The translations under genes were made by a program, and so were the position numbers. The notes beneath the pieces were generated by a model. It saw nothing but the letters and a program-made list of their open reading frames with translations, made no database searches and had not been told where the DNA came from. From assembly GCF_048773025.1 (NCBI RefSeq), contig NC_133559.1, positions 1,828,501 through 1,892,500 of the forward strand: a stretch of DNA of 64,000 nt. The letters run 5' to 3'. The DNA comes from Camelus bactrianus (Eukaryota > Chordata > Mammalia > Artiodactyla > Camelidae). Positions 41,520 through 52,150 of this stretch are shown here, piece after piece (within the stretch, counting starts at the first letter, position 1; every line of letters begins with the position of its first letter).

Positions 41520-41760
41520 TCCCGCGAGCCTCGACCCCGCTGGCAGGCGAGCGGGCACCGTGTGAAATTCTCTGAATCGCACACGGGGGAACCTTGCCCC
41601 ATCTCCCACCGAAGGGGCCAGAGGCTAATTGGCAGGCCCGGCCGCATCCTGTATCAGCCCTGCGGACGTGCGCGCGGGCCGGGGACCAGGCGCTGCTCCT
41701 TCTCTCCTATCTGTTACAGGCCCCGCGGTTCACCGTCTGCTCGGAAATTGGGTAAGTGTT
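41520..41760. promoter_or_regulatory. Small CpG island without a known gene
   Basis: About 23 CpGs in 230 bp, roughly 64 percent GC and a hand-estimated observed/expected ratio near 1.0, the highest in the window apart from the L1-based patch at 58.7 kb. Examples: 'cctgcggacgtgcgcgcggg', 'caggccccgcggttcaccgt'. It is not inside a recognised repeat. Isolated islands of this size are often alternative promoters or enhancers. Its right edge holds strong splice-like signals, described separately. Confidence 0.6.
41720..41751 (+). other. Candidate 32-nt exon (splice-signal pair)
   Basis: A pyrimidine tract ending 'ctcctatctgttacag' gives a good acceptor at 41719, and 'tgg' before 'gtaagt' (41752-41757) gives a strong donor. 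The enclosed 32 nt inside a CpG island could be a small exon, or the donor alone could end a first exon. There is no coding homology, and such pairs also arise by chance. Confidence 0.2.
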
Positions 41761-42502
41761 TTCTTACCCAAGCTTGAGTAACCGCCGTTGAAATGTATGG
41801 TTGGAAAGTCTTGGCTCTCAGAACAGACCACACAGTGACTCGCCCAGTGAAACTCAATGCCCTGGGCTTATTCGGTTTTACCTACGACACCGCTACAGGA
41901 AGAAATGGGTTTGGAGGGGATGAATGTCTTTCCATCCATTTCTAAAAGGTTTTATTAGTTGGAGGAAGGTGGAGGGGTGTTGGTGCAGCTCTGCTCCTCA
42001 GCCTGGGCCCGGCCCCTGGCACAGGGCAGGAAGAAGGCCCAAGAGACCGGGAAGGAGCATCCCGGGGCCCGTGGCCTTGGAGGCTGGCGCTGGTTGCCTG
42101 GTGCGTGTGTTCAGCGGGAGCTGGAGCCAGCGAGGAGTCCAGCCCAGGCCCACCGTGTCTTGTGCCACATTCTGGCAGGCTGTTCAGCACCCAGTGCGGG
42201 CCCCGCTGTTAATCAGCCTCTTTCACCCACACAAGCCAAGAAAAAGCTGTAAAGTCAGAAAGAACGCTGGCATCTGTTCCCTGCCTCAGAACAGAGCAGA
42301 TATTGTCCCGGCCTTCCAGTCCTCTGTGGCCCTCATTCTTGTCGACCACACAAATGGTTCCAATCAGTTTCCAGAGGCTCTCCGTAATGTTTTAAGAGGT
42401 TTGCTTGCTGAATTCTCAGGTCAGTGACCCTCCAACCTTGAAAGTGACCTTCCCACCCACCACCTCTGCTGACATAAGAGGGAAGATCAGGTGTGAATTT
42501 GG
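41761..42502. other. Unique GC-rich sequence, no gene seen
   Basis: Open frames of up to 167 codons (41924-42427) overlap in several frames without domain resemblance. No repeat recognised. Confidence 0.4.
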
Positions 42503-42540
42503 CGTGTGTGTGTGTGTGTGTGTGTGTGCGTGCGTGCGCA
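42503..42540 (+). repeat. (GT)n microsatellite
   Basis: About 12 GT units followed by GTGC units ('gtgtgtgcgtgcgtgcgca'). Confidence 0.93.
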
Positions 42541-43321
42541 CATGCCTCTCCTGCCCAAGGAGATGCCCAAGGAGAGTCTACGGGGGCTCTGGATTGTGTG
42601 TGGAATGTCCCTGTGGATGCTTCTCTCCGCGGAATGTGGGAAACACGGCTCAGGTCCTGCAAGACATCTCAGCTCTCAGGTGACCCTTACCTGTTAATGG
42701 GGCCACACCCACCTTTTCACCTTGTCTCGAGGCACTTGGATCTTTCCTGTCTGAATCCTTTTTGGGGCTGACAATGGCTGTGTCAGAGGACACAGGGTCT
42801 CACAGCTGTCAAGGAATTGGGATGTTTCCCTCCTTCCTCAGGGAGCGTCGAGTCTGTAGGCCTTTAGCAGGCTTCCAGGGAGCAGACTAACAACGCAGAA
42901 GGGGTGACCCACTCCTCAGGCCAAACAAAGTTGAATTTGTTGATAGAGCAGCAACCTGGACTTGGAAATGGAGTCCTGCAATGGGGGATCGGCCGACCGG
43001 CCTCCCAGCCCCCGCATGGCGGAAAGAGCTGTCTGCGCAAGAACACAGTCGCCCTCAGTGCGACTTTCTCAGATATGAGACTTAACGTCTGATTTGTTTG
43101 TGTTGAACGGTGGAAATGAATCTGGAGGACCCCTCGTGGTGGGACAAGCACAGCCGCGACTTGCTGAAGGCTGACGGGCTGCCAGGCACCGAGTTAAAGG
43201 TCCTGTGTTAACTAACGTCTTTTTCTAGTCCTTAAGGCACTTCCTTTTCTGTTGGCGAAAGGAGTGGTAAACTCTGATTTCCCACAGTGTGTTCAGCCAG
43301 GAGGGCAACACAGAGGTTCTG
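42541..43321. other. Unique sequence, no gene seen
   Basis: A weak reversed MIR-like piece may lie at 43178-43245 ('gggctgccaggcaccgagtt'). No coding motif recognised. Confidence 0.35.
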
Positions 43322-43440
43322 GCTCCTTCTGTCCTCCTCCCTCCACCTCTCTCCTCTCCGCTCCTTCCTATCCCCTTCCCCTCCCCTTCCCCTTCTAGCC
43401 CCCTTGCCTCCCTCCCCCTACCCCCATCCTTTTCCATCAT
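43322..43440. repeat. Polypyrimidine tract with mirror repeat
   Basis: About 120 bp of almost pure C/T on the plus strand. At its centre, 43372-43392 has four C4 blocks spaced by tt, t and tt, a perfect mirror repeat about 43382. Such tracts can form intramolecular triplexes, and the G-rich minus strand fits a quadruplex. Confidence 0.85.
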
Positions 43441-44129
43441 CAGCCTCTGACTTGGGAACTGAGGCTCTTTGATGTATTTGGACGTGTCTAGCTAAGTTAC
43501 CCATGACCCCCCAGGTGAGACTGTGTGAGGGGAGAAAGGTCAAAATTCTTCACTGTATCTGTCACAGGTTGGGCCCTTGGAACTAGCTATGAGATGTCTT
43601 GTTGGGGACAAGACATTTTGGGGGGGGATGAATACTTTTGAAAGGAAGGCAGAGGAGTCTGGACTGGGTAGAGGGAGAAGCTGCACTTCCATGTGACCTG
43701 ATAGAGCCTGGGCCAGTCTGATGGGCACTTGGAGTGAGGACGGTGGTCAGTGTCCATTGGCCTAAATGTCCAGCCCTTACACCTCTGCCCCTGGAAGGGC
43801 TGGCTTGGCTGGGCATCTCTCTGCAGCTGGGACAGACCCAGAGGGACTGACACCTAGCTGACCACTCTCCACTGCTGGTGACCCGAGCACAATTTTATTC
43901 TAGAACAGCACTTCCTACCTGTGCCCTAGGACCCTGGGAGTTCTGTGAAGGTGATAAACAAGGGCCCGTGAATGGCTTCAAAATTCAAAATATGTGTCTC
44001 TGTAACCGAAAAGAAGCCACAACCAGAAGTCATCTTCGCCTTGGTCAGACTTGGTGAGCGAATGCCAGCCGCACTGAGCTGCACAATAGCAGATGTGTTG
44101 AGAGTGGGGCTCAGGGCCCGTCACTAACC
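43441..44129. other. Unique sequence, no gene seen
   Basis: No confident repeat or coding motif. Confidence 0.4.
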
Positions 44130-44575
44130 ACTTAACAACTCTCCCTTGACGAAACTGGAGTCAGGCTCCCCTGAGCACGTTTTCAACTAGGCTCACCCTC
44201 AGGCATGTCCTCAAAAGCCCAGCGTTACCAAGAACCCTGCCAAGTCAGTGTAGCCAGAATCCCCCACCTTTGGTATCCGATCCCCCTCAATGTATGACCA
44301 AGTTCCTCCCCCTCCCCCAGTGACGTCTGCCCCGCTGGCCTGCGTTCAGTAGGAATCCTGTTGGGTCAGTTTAGCCAGAATCTCCCTCACCCCTCATGTT
44401 TCCTATTATTAATTTTCCATCCACTGACTCCCACCTGCTCCTTGGCTGTAAATTCTCACTTTTCCTTGTTGAATTCAGAGTTGAATCCAATCTCTCTTTC
44501 CTCCTTCAGAATCTCATTGCAGTGGGCCCTACACCTGTTGCAACAGTTTTTAATAAAGTCTGCCTCACAGTCATC
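44130..44575 (+). repeat. Probable solitary retroviral LTR fossil
   Basis: The block has LTR-like order: a repeated upstream unit (44230-44266 and 44349-44390, both with 'tcagt' and 'tagccagaat'), 'ccttggctgtaaattctcac', 'gaattcagagttgaatccaa' and a polyadenylation-like 'aataaagtctgcc' near 44552. No internal retroviral region is attached. Family unassigned; broken and worn, probably tens of millions of years old. Confidence 0.42.
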
Positions 44576-44640
44576 GTCACCACCATCCTCATCATTACCG
44601 CCTTTCTCACTGTCACCGCCGTCATCCTCATAATCATGGG
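44566..44640 (+). repeat. (ATC)n/(CAC)n triplet tract
   Basis: Degenerate ATC and ACC units ('cagtcatcgtcaccaccatc') at the end of the LTR-like block. Confidence 0.75.
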
Positions 44641-45054
44641 AGGATAGATTAGACACCTTCTGTGTACCGAGGATAGAACTTCATCAAGGAGGGCTGAAGT
44701 CACCGCTTACTTTGACAAAGACCTGTCTGACAATTAGCACTGTCAGCAGTTGGTTATTTTCTATTTCCTGAAATGCCTAGAGTAGCTGGAAAGATAACAT
44801 AAATAATTGGCATTTTGGGATATAAGGAAATATGGCGTGTGAGACTATGATGAACTGCCTGAAGATAATCAAATCCAAATTTCTACAAAACAAAGTGATG
44901 GCAAACAAAACCCACATGAGGAGTGAATCTAGCCCAAGGGTCTCCAGTGTGACCCACTGGCCTGGAGGGTTGTTTTCTTCAGAGTCAGTGAGTTTCCTAA
45001 CCCTGGATGAGGAGACACAGATGGCCATTTGTTAGGGATGGGGAGGCCACGAGC
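44641..45054. other. Unique sequence, no gene seen
   Basis: AT-rich at 44720-44910. No family recognised. Confidence 0.4.
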
Positions 45055-45155
45055 TCTAGTGGGAAGGCTGTGGTTTTGGAATCAGAAGACTTGGATGTGA
45101 GTCCCAGATTGCAGTGTTAGCCACGCCAGTCAGCCAGTTTATCTGAGGATTGGCA
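45055..45155 (+). repeat. MIR SINE 5' fragment
   Basis: 'ggctgtggttttggaatcag', 'aagacttggatgtgagtccc' and 'cagccagtttatctgagg' match the left part of MIR (ggactctggagtcagac, ctgggttcgaatccc). Confidence 0.5.
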
Positions 45156-45327
45156 GCCGTGTTGGTCCACACCTCACCTCACTCAGCTGCCCCGAGGCGG
45201 AGGGCACCCAGCTCCGTGCCCAGCACTCAGGAAGTGCTCAGGGGAGGTGGACCTGGACCCTGATTGGTCGGAGGAGTAGTGGCCAAGACAAAGTGCAGTC
45301 TCTCCAGTCTGTCCTCCTCCTCCTGCA

Positions 45328-45440
45328 ATACCACACACACTCACACTCACTCATTCCCACTCATACTGTCTCTCACACACTCATCTCTTCCCTCCCACAA
45401 CACACGCTCACATGCTCACATCCTTACACTCTCTCTCATG
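45328..45440 (+). repeat. CACA/CTCA low-complexity tract
   Basis: Mixed CA, CACT and CTCA units ('acacacactcacactcactc', 'cacatgctcacatccttaca'). Confidence 0.85.
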
Positions 45441-46619
45441 CCACTTCACCACTTTCAATCCTGCAGCTTCCACCCCCTGCCCTATCCCAGAAACACCCCC
45501 TTGATCATCTTTACATGCATTCCTGGGAGATCATTTCCTTCCTTCTCCAGAAGATGCCTCATGATGTCAGTTGAGAAGAATGAACTCAACCCGGTGGCTC
45601 TCAGGGGCCAAACTTTGACCCAGCGGTCTTCTGGCTCTGGGCTTTCTGAGTAAGCAGGCCCACCCCAGCATACCTTGCCTCAGGCCACCCAGTCTTTCCC
45701 TCCCCTTCAGGAAGCCTGTGGGTGGGCTCCCTCCCCTCAGACTGCCCAAATAGGGTGGCTCCTCTCCGTCATTTTAACCCTTTCTTGTAATGGAGGAATC
45801 AGGGAGGCAGTGTCTCTTCTCATCCAAGGCTGTGGTGGACCCCAGCCTCTCTCCTGGGGGTGTGTAAGGGGCCAGCTTCTCCAGCTCTGATGAGGTCTCC
45901 TGCAAGAGATGGTCAGCCATGCACACAGTAGGCTTGCTTGGCGTATGCAAGCCTGCAGTGGATGCCAGCTGAACAGATATTTCCCCTGAGGAGCAGGCTG
46001 TCCACACCTGGACCTCAGTGTCCTGGGCTCACAATAGCCATCAGCTGATCTTGCCCATTCTGCATCCATCTCCCCTTCACCTCCTCTCAAGGAATCACCT
46101 TCCCTCCACCCCCACCTGACTCCAGGGGCAGGAGACCCAGGTTTCGGGGTGAGAACAGTCCTCCCCTTTTGACCACAGTGACTGATTTGGGGGTGTCCTG
46201 TGACCAGCGCATCCAGTGAGAGCCCTCCAGGGGTCTTCTGCTGGAACACAGCAAAAGAGATGCTCCCTTGGTCCTAGGCTTGCCACGCTATGGGGATTTG
46301 GACATGAGGCTGCCTGAATCTCCTTGCCATCCCTGTGGGAGAACCTACCCAAAATGAAACCCTGGAGCAGAGAAAAGCAGCAGAGAGGAGGGGCCCCAGG
46401 ACCTGGAGACACTGTGGGAGCCTCCTGGTCCACGGTAACTGCAGCACAGACTCTACTTAGGAGAAGAAAGTACTTCGGATTGGCATGTGCCACCTTGAAA
46501 GAGCCTTGGTTATCTGCAACCTGAAGAGTCTTAATTAATATGGCCTTAATGATACAGGCCGAAGGGTGTTTACAGATCAGCTTAAAATTGCTTAGGAAGT
46601 CAGGCTTAAGCTGGGCGTT
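45441..46619. other. Unique sequence carrying the longest open frame
   Basis: The longest frame of the window (46095-46811, minus, 238 codons) runs from here across MIR-like sequence up to the LTR at 46784. Its product has no recognisable domain, signal peptide or repeat, and codes through repeat fossils, so I call it chance. The region is otherwise unique. Confidence 0.5.
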
Positions 46620-46783
46620 TATAATGATGGCAACAACAGTCACAACAGCTGCCCGCACTGAGGGCTTCGTCATGTGCCGGAGGTCACACAGAGGGCTCAA
46701 GTGTTTCCCTAAATAAGTCATTAGAGCTGTCCTGTGCTGTGCACGCTGTTCCCGCTCTGTCGTCGCTCTGTCATCGTCGTCAC
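46620..46783 (-). repeat. Possible MIR SINE, reverse
   Basis: 'caacaacagtcacaacagct', 'gcccgcactgagggcttcgt' and 'catgtgccggaggtcacaca' resemble reversed MIR at low identity. Confidence 0.4.
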
Positions 46784-47143
46784 TGTTAGGCACTGAGTGT
46801 TTGTGCCCCACCCCCCAAACTTGTGTCTTGGAGCCCTAATCCCCATGGACGGACTCAGGAGGTGGGAAGTATCTATGTTTAGGCGAGGTCATGAGAATGG
46901 AGCTGCCATGGTGGGATTAGAGTCCTTATAAGAAGCGGAAGAGAGACCAGCGCGCGCGGCCAGCTGAGGACACAGCAAGAAGGTAGCCAGCTGCAAGCCG
47001 GGGGTGGGGGGGCTCACCAAGAACCTGGCCGTGCTGGTGCCCTTATCTTGGACTTCTCAGCCTCCAGAACGGTGAGGAATGAATGTCTCCTGTTCATGCC
47101 ACCCAATCTATGGCACTGTGTTACAACCACCTGGACTGACTAG
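46784..47143 (+). repeat. MaLR (MST-type) LTR, solitary
   Basis: Nearly whole from 'tgttaggcactgagtgtttg' through 'ggcgaggtcatgagaatgga', 'tgaggacacagcaagaaggt', 'tcttggacttctcagcctcc' and 'cacccaatctatggcac' to 'ggactgactagg'. ERVL-MaLR LTR without internal region; eutherian age by family. The longest open frame of the window begins at its left edge by chance. Confidence 0.88.
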
Positions 47144-47154
47144 GGTGGTCCCCA

Positions 47155-47335
47155 TCAGCAGCAGCAGAAGCACCATCACCACCATCACCACTATTACCAT
47201 CACCATCATGTCACGGGCGTCACTGTCACCATCACCTCCATCATCGTATCATCACACCGTCACCTTCATCAGCACCACCCCCATCGTCGCAGCCAGCATC
47301 ACCATCACTGTCATCAGCAGCAGCAGCAGTGGCAG
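47155..47335 (+). repeat. (CAT/CAC/CAG)n triplet tract
   Basis: About 180 bp of ATC, ACC and CAG units, opening with 'cagcagcagcagaag' and closing with 'cagcagcagcagcag'. Short pure CAG runs sit at both ends. Confidence 0.9.
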
Positions 47336-47464
47336 AGGCTCCGTGGCTCAGGCCCTGCGCACTCCCAGAAGGATGCATTCTGCCTCAGCCGCCTGCTGCT
47401 TTGTTCCAACAGCCTCTCTAGCCTGAGGACCTCTCTTCTTCCGGGGGATGGTGGAGGGAGGGGG

Positions 47465-47600
47465 CCCAGACTGGGGCTCTCGGGTTAGGCTGCCTGTGTT
47501 TGCATATTAGGTATTAGCGGAGTCCCCTGGGCAGGCGGTTTAGCCTCCCCAGGTCGTGGTGTCCTTGTCTGAACAATGGGAATGATAACAGGATTCTAGT
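47465..47600 (+). repeat. MIR SINE fragment
   Basis: 'ttaggctgcctgtgtttgca', 'ggcaggcggtttagcctccc' and 'gtctgaacaatgggaatgat' follow MIR at modest identity. Confidence 0.58.
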
Positions 47601-47934
47601 CCAAGTGTAGACATTGACTTTCACATTGTTGAAGTCAGGTGTGTGCAGCTGTGTCTTTCCATTTTTCTCTACCATCAGTCTTCTCTCTTGAGATCCCGTT
47701 CCCACTGAATGCTGGAAGATGCACTCTGTCTATTCCAAGGGACTCGGTCACCTTGGGTTTAAGACTCTCAGTTTGGAGAGTCAGTTTCCTCTGCCTCCCT
47801 TCTCCTTCCCTTTCCCAGGGGAATCTGAGTTCCTGCTGGGGCTGATGTGTCCATCTAGCATAAGGGGTGGGCACCTGGACCATGTGCCATTCTCTGTCCT
47901 TGTTGTTTTCCCCAAATGTAGCTGCTGAGGTACT
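47601..47934. other. Unique sequence, no gene seen
   Basis: Nothing recognised here up to the L1 that begins at 47935. Confidence 0.4.
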
Positions 47935-48600
47935 TTGAAAATTAAGACAACATTCACACGACACAAAATTAGCCATCTTAAAGTGCTAAACTCAGTGGAA
48001 TTTAGTATGTTCAGTGTTGTGCAATCATCACCTCTTTCTAGTTCCAAAAAGCTTTTGTTACCCCAAAAGGAGACCCAGTACCTTTAAGCAGTCACTCCCT
48101 GTTTACTTCTCTCCCCAGGCTCTGGCGATCACTAGTCTATCTCTGAGGTTTCCCTGTTCTGGACGGTTCATATAACGGAGTCACGCTGCAATTCGTGATG
48201 CGTTCCTGTCACTTAGCACAATGTTTTCGAGGCTCATCCCCATTGTAGCAGGTGTCAGTACTGCGTTCCTTTATGACTATTATTCTGTTGTGTGGATAGA
48301 TCACTTCATATGTGTCCATCCTGATAATGGACATTTGGGCTGTTGCTACTTTCTAGCTGTTGTGAGTAATGCTGCCATGAACATTTATGTACAACTTTTT
48401 GTTTCTATTTTTTTTTTTAAGTATATACCTAGTGAATTACTGGGTTATATGGTACTTTTGTGTTTAACTTTCTGAGGAATTGCCAAACTGTTTCCACAGT
48501 GACTGAGTCATTTTACATTCCCACCAGTAATGTGCAAGAGTTCCAATTTCTCCACATCTGCTGAGGTCTTTTTCCATGTTCTGTTTTGTAACCATTTAAA
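47935..48600 (-). repeat. L1M-type LINE-1 3' half kilobase, reverse
   Basis: Continuous match to reversed L1: 'aaactcagtggaatttagta', 'gtgttgtgcaatcatcacct', 'acttagcacaatgttttcga', 'ctgataatggacatttgggc', 'taatgctgccatgaacattt', 'aattgccaaactgtttccac' and 'ttacattcccaccagtaatg'. It spans 3' UTR and the end of ORF2, heavily mutated. Confidence 0.93.
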
Positions 48601-49194
48601 ATCCACATATCTGTGCTCAGCTGATTTCCTTAAGCCTTACTGGGTGGATGGGCTCTTTGGGCTGCTGAATACTGTTGTATAGGTTGTGCACTGCACAATT
48701 CCCGGCACTACATGTAATAAGTCATTGTAGATTTGTATATTTATTATGTCAATTTTGCAGAAAATGGCAGCAAAGTATCTTGGGAAAGAGGTATCTTTTT
48801 CAAATTTGCACAGGGGTGCCATCTGGGCTTGCTGTGGTGCTGTGCAGCTAGACCTTCTAAATCTCCAGCCCCACTGCCTTCTTCCCGCTCCTGCAGCAGC
48901 TGACCTGGAGCCTACCCCTTTAGCCACCACTCCTCTGTTCCCATATGCCCATGCTAACAACTAGCACAGCGCATGCCCTCCATCCGCCATCTTTCCCCTA
49001 GCACTTGGTTCATAGCTCTGGTTGAAAGTTCAGAAAAGGTTTCATCTCCATGGATTTTGCTTAAGGAAGAAATGCTTTTAAAACCTCATTAGCCTCTCTC
49101 TAATTCCCCTCAGATCTGCAAGGGGAGAGCCAGACCACACATCCCTGGGGAACCAGCACCTTATCGGGGGTGATCTAATTTGACTGCCTCAGCA
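48601..49194. other. Unique sequence, no gene seen
   Basis: The piece around 48675-48860 ('ggttgtgcactgcacaat', 'gcacaggggtgccatctggg') resembles 36574-36602 and may be an old repeat I cannot name. Confidence 0.35.
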
Positions 49195-49270
49195 GTGTTC
49201 CAGGATTTCTATGCCTAATTTGCAGACTAGAAAATGAGGCTCAAAAAGTGGAATGGCTTGCTCAAAGCCT
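49195..49270 (-). repeat. MIR SINE fragment, reverse
   Basis: 'aatttgcagactagaaaatg', 'aggctcaaaaagtggaatgg' and 'cttgctcaaagccttccag' match the reversed MIR core. Confidence 0.55.
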
Positions 49271-49274
49271 TCCA

Positions 49275-49475
49275 GTGAGGAATACTGATCACAAGTAATG
49301 TTTATTGAGGGCCTACTGTGTGCTAGATACTGTTGTAAGAGTTGTTTTTTATTTATCGATTTATGCAGTGAGTATTATCCCCATTTTACTGATGAGGAAA
49401 GTTGAGGCACTGAGCGAGTGGGTGATACCTCTGGGGTCTGATTGCTACAAAGTGCAGACCGTGCTCACCTAATCT
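49275..49475 (-). repeat. MIR SINE, reverse
   Basis: 'aatgtttattgagggcctac', 'tgtgtgctagatactgttgt', 'tattatccccattttactga' and 'tgaggaaagttgaggcactg' give a clear reversed MIR from its tail to core. Confidence 0.88.
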
Positions 49476-49959
49476 GAATGTCAGCTGATGGATCACTCTT
49501 GGGAGGGTCGGGTATTGAGACACCACGGAGAAGTTTGGTTTTATTTTAGGCGCTAAGCTGAGTGTCTAAATGTAATTTAAGGTCAAGCATGGAGCCCTGG
49601 GCTTGGTTCCTGTTTTGAAAGAACATTGAAATGTTTGGCGAACATGGCCAACACAGAGGGGGAGATGCATCTGTTCTGGCTAATGCACTGGGGCTCTTAC
49701 TGGTTCTGAATTTTGTGGCAATATTATACTTTTCTATTTCCTAGCAAGGCTGTACTCCAGTAAGCTGGTGAAATGCTGCATTTTGAATCTTATGATTTGA
49801 GGCCTTTTATACCAAACTCCTGCTCTTGGTTTCCTAGGGAGCATGTGGGTGGGTGTCTCTGAGGTCTACTTAGTGAGACCCGCCAATTCTGAGGTGCAGA
49901 GGCTCCCCCAAAGCCGAGGCAACCCTGCAAACTGGGGGTTCGTCACTCATCCAACCAAA
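49476..49959. other. Unique sequence, no gene seen
   Basis: No named repeat or coding motif. Confidence 0.4.
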
Positions 49960-50270
49960 ATGCAGTGTGTGTGTACTGGGTATCGGTCCCTGGTGTGTAG
50001 AGCAGCGTGAGACAGCCAGGATTCTGCCTCATGGCGCTTGCGGTCGCGTCTGGAAGAAGATGGCAGTGAAGCAGGGGACAAACAATTCGGGTAGTGACAA
50101 ATGCCTGGTGGAATTCAACAGGACAGTGTGATACAAAATGACTGGGTGGGAGTTTACTTTGGTTGGGAAGGTGCCTCTGAGGAGGTGGCATTTGTAAGAG
50201 GATTTCTAGGACAGGAAAGAAACAGCCATGAGAGCCGGGGAAGAGCATTCCCAGAAGAGGGGACACCGTG
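49960..50270 (-). repeat. L2 LINE 3' region, reverse
   Basis: 'cctcatggcgcttgcggtcg', 'gggacaaacaattcgggtag', 'gtgcctctgaggaggtggca' and 'gggaagagcattcccagaag' track the reversed L2 3' region. Confidence 0.75.
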
Positions 50271-50304
50271 CGGACATGGTGACATGGGAAAGAGCTTGAC
50301 CTGT

Positions 50305-50400
50305 TACCCCCACTTTACAGATGAGGGCACTGAGGCTCAGAGAGGCCAGGTGGTAAGAGCCAGACTTGGACTTAGGTTTTGTGTTTGTCGGTCTGGGGCA
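50305..50400 (-). repeat. MIR SINE fragment, reverse
   Basis: 'cccccactttacagatgagg' and 'gcactgaggctcagagaggc' followed by 'caggtggtaagagccagact' are the reversed MIR core. Confidence 0.75.
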
Positions 50401-51334
50401 TTCTGTATGGCCTCGGGCTGTCTTGCTGACGGTCTGAACCACAGGTTCGGTGGTCCGGATGCTTGGCCCACAGGGTTCAGTCTGACTCCTCAAGTGGCAC
50501 TGAGGGACGGAGGGGCGGTGTGGTCTGAAGCAGCACCCTTTCTCACAGACGGGGACAAAAACTGCTGTACACTAGAAATTATACTGTCCCCTCGGCCCTG
50601 GGGACACCCCCCACACCAGGGGGAAGGGAGCCGTCGCTTCCAACTCAGGGTCGCCTTCTTTTTCTGACCACTTGGGTAGAGGCACTGCCCAAGTGTTGTT
50701 TGGACAAACAGGGGAATGGAAGTTTTTGCTGTGGCGGTGACAGGGAGGGGCCGGGAATGCGAGTGTCCTGCCGTGTGTGTGGTCAGTCCGCACGTGGAGA
50801 AGCCATCCCACCACCATGGTGGGCCGCGAGAAGCAGTGCGTGGGGATTGAGCCCGGCGTCTGCCTTAGAAGTAGATGTCTGCTGCAGGCTGGGAGGCTTG
50901 GAGCTGCCTTGGGGTTAACAGTGCCCTGGCTGAGAACTCGTGATCGCGGGAGGGAGCACAGCCCCGAGACCTCTGGTCAGGCTCAGATTTCCTGTTTCTG
51001 CTAGGACTTCCCCTTGCCGGGCTTGCTTGGGTTTCTCCTCCATGCTGTTAAGATTCCTCAGGCTTTATCATTATTACCTCATCCTAGGTTCAGGACCAAA
51101 TGGGCTGAAGCCGGAGAATCATGGTTATGTGTTTTCCAGCAAAGGTGAATTTCTCCATTTCGCACGGGGAGGATCTGTCCCTCTTCCCCGGACACCGACT
51201 GAAGCAGAGCCAGGGTCCTGCTGCTCTGATTAGAGTCACATGGCCTGGGAGACATTTCTGTTCATTAGCACAGGGTCTTGGGGTGGGGGGGGCACAGAGC
51301 TCTAACTCTCATCACTCCTTCCTACCTTATAATT
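50401..51334. other. Unique GC-rich sequence, no gene seen
   Basis: Moderate CpG content but no dense patch. Open frames (50101-50667 plus, 50572-50817 minus) lack domains and partly overlap repeat fossils. Confidence 0.4.
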
Positions 51335-52150
51335 TTTTTAAGTTAACATACACTAAAATTGACTTTCTCTTTGTTGTATGGTCCTATGAGTATTGACACA
51401 CATACACGTTTGTGTAACCACCATCACAGTCAAGATACAGGGCAACTGGGACCACTCCAAAAACCTCCTTCACGTACCCTGGCACCGTCACACCCTCCCC
51501 TCATCACCAGCCCTTGGAAACTAGTCAGCCCCATCATGATGGTTTTGTCTCCTCTGGGGAGCGTCGTATCAATGGAGACAGAGACTGGAACCTTGGAGCC
51601 TGGCTTCTTCCACTCAGCACAATGCCTTTGAGATCCAGCCAAGCCTTTGCATGTATCAATAGCTTCTTCTTTTTTCTTTCTGAGAGTATTCCATTGTTTG
51701 TACGGGCCACAATTTATCATTTGCCAGTTGAAGGACATTTGAGTTCTTTCCATTTTTTGACGACTATGAATAAAGCTGCTGTCAACGTTTGTGTGCAGGT
51801 TTTATGTAAACATGTCTTTATTTCTCTTGGGTAAATACCAGGAGGGAGATTGCTAGGTCATATGGTAGGTGAATGTTTAAGTTTTTAAATAACTGCCAAA
51901 CTGTTTTCCAGAATGGATGTACCATTGAACATTCCCACCAGCAACGGTTGAGAGTTCCCATTTTTCTGCATCTTCACCAGCACTTGGCATTGTGAGTGTT
52001 TTTAATTTTAACTGTTTAAGCGAGTGTGTAGTGCTACTGTGTCGTGGTCTTGAATTGTGTTTCCCAGTGGCTGATGATGGTAGACTTCTTGCCATGTGTT
52101 TATTTGTTATCCATGTACCCTCTTTGACCAAGTATCGAAAAACTTTGAGT
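51335..52150 (-). repeat. L1M-type LINE-1 3' region, reverse
   Basis: Over 800 bp: 'gtgtaaccaccatcacagtc', 'cactcagcacaatgcctttg', 'gagtattccattgtttgtac', 'atgaataaagctgctgtcaa', 'ttgctaggtcatatggtagg' and 'aactgccaaactgttttcca' are reversed L1 3' UTR and ORF2 end. Confidence 0.9.

Noticed and set aside
46095-46811. Longest open frame (238 codons, minus strand)
   Set aside because: It crosses repeat-like sequence and ends in an LTR, has no domain or known protein resemblance, and a frame this long is not surprising in 64 kb of mixed DNA.
51279-51294. G-rich run as quadruplex (also 9733-9750, 46998-47013, 60163-60176)
   Set aside because: Only two or three separable G-runs in each; no four-run pattern with short loops.
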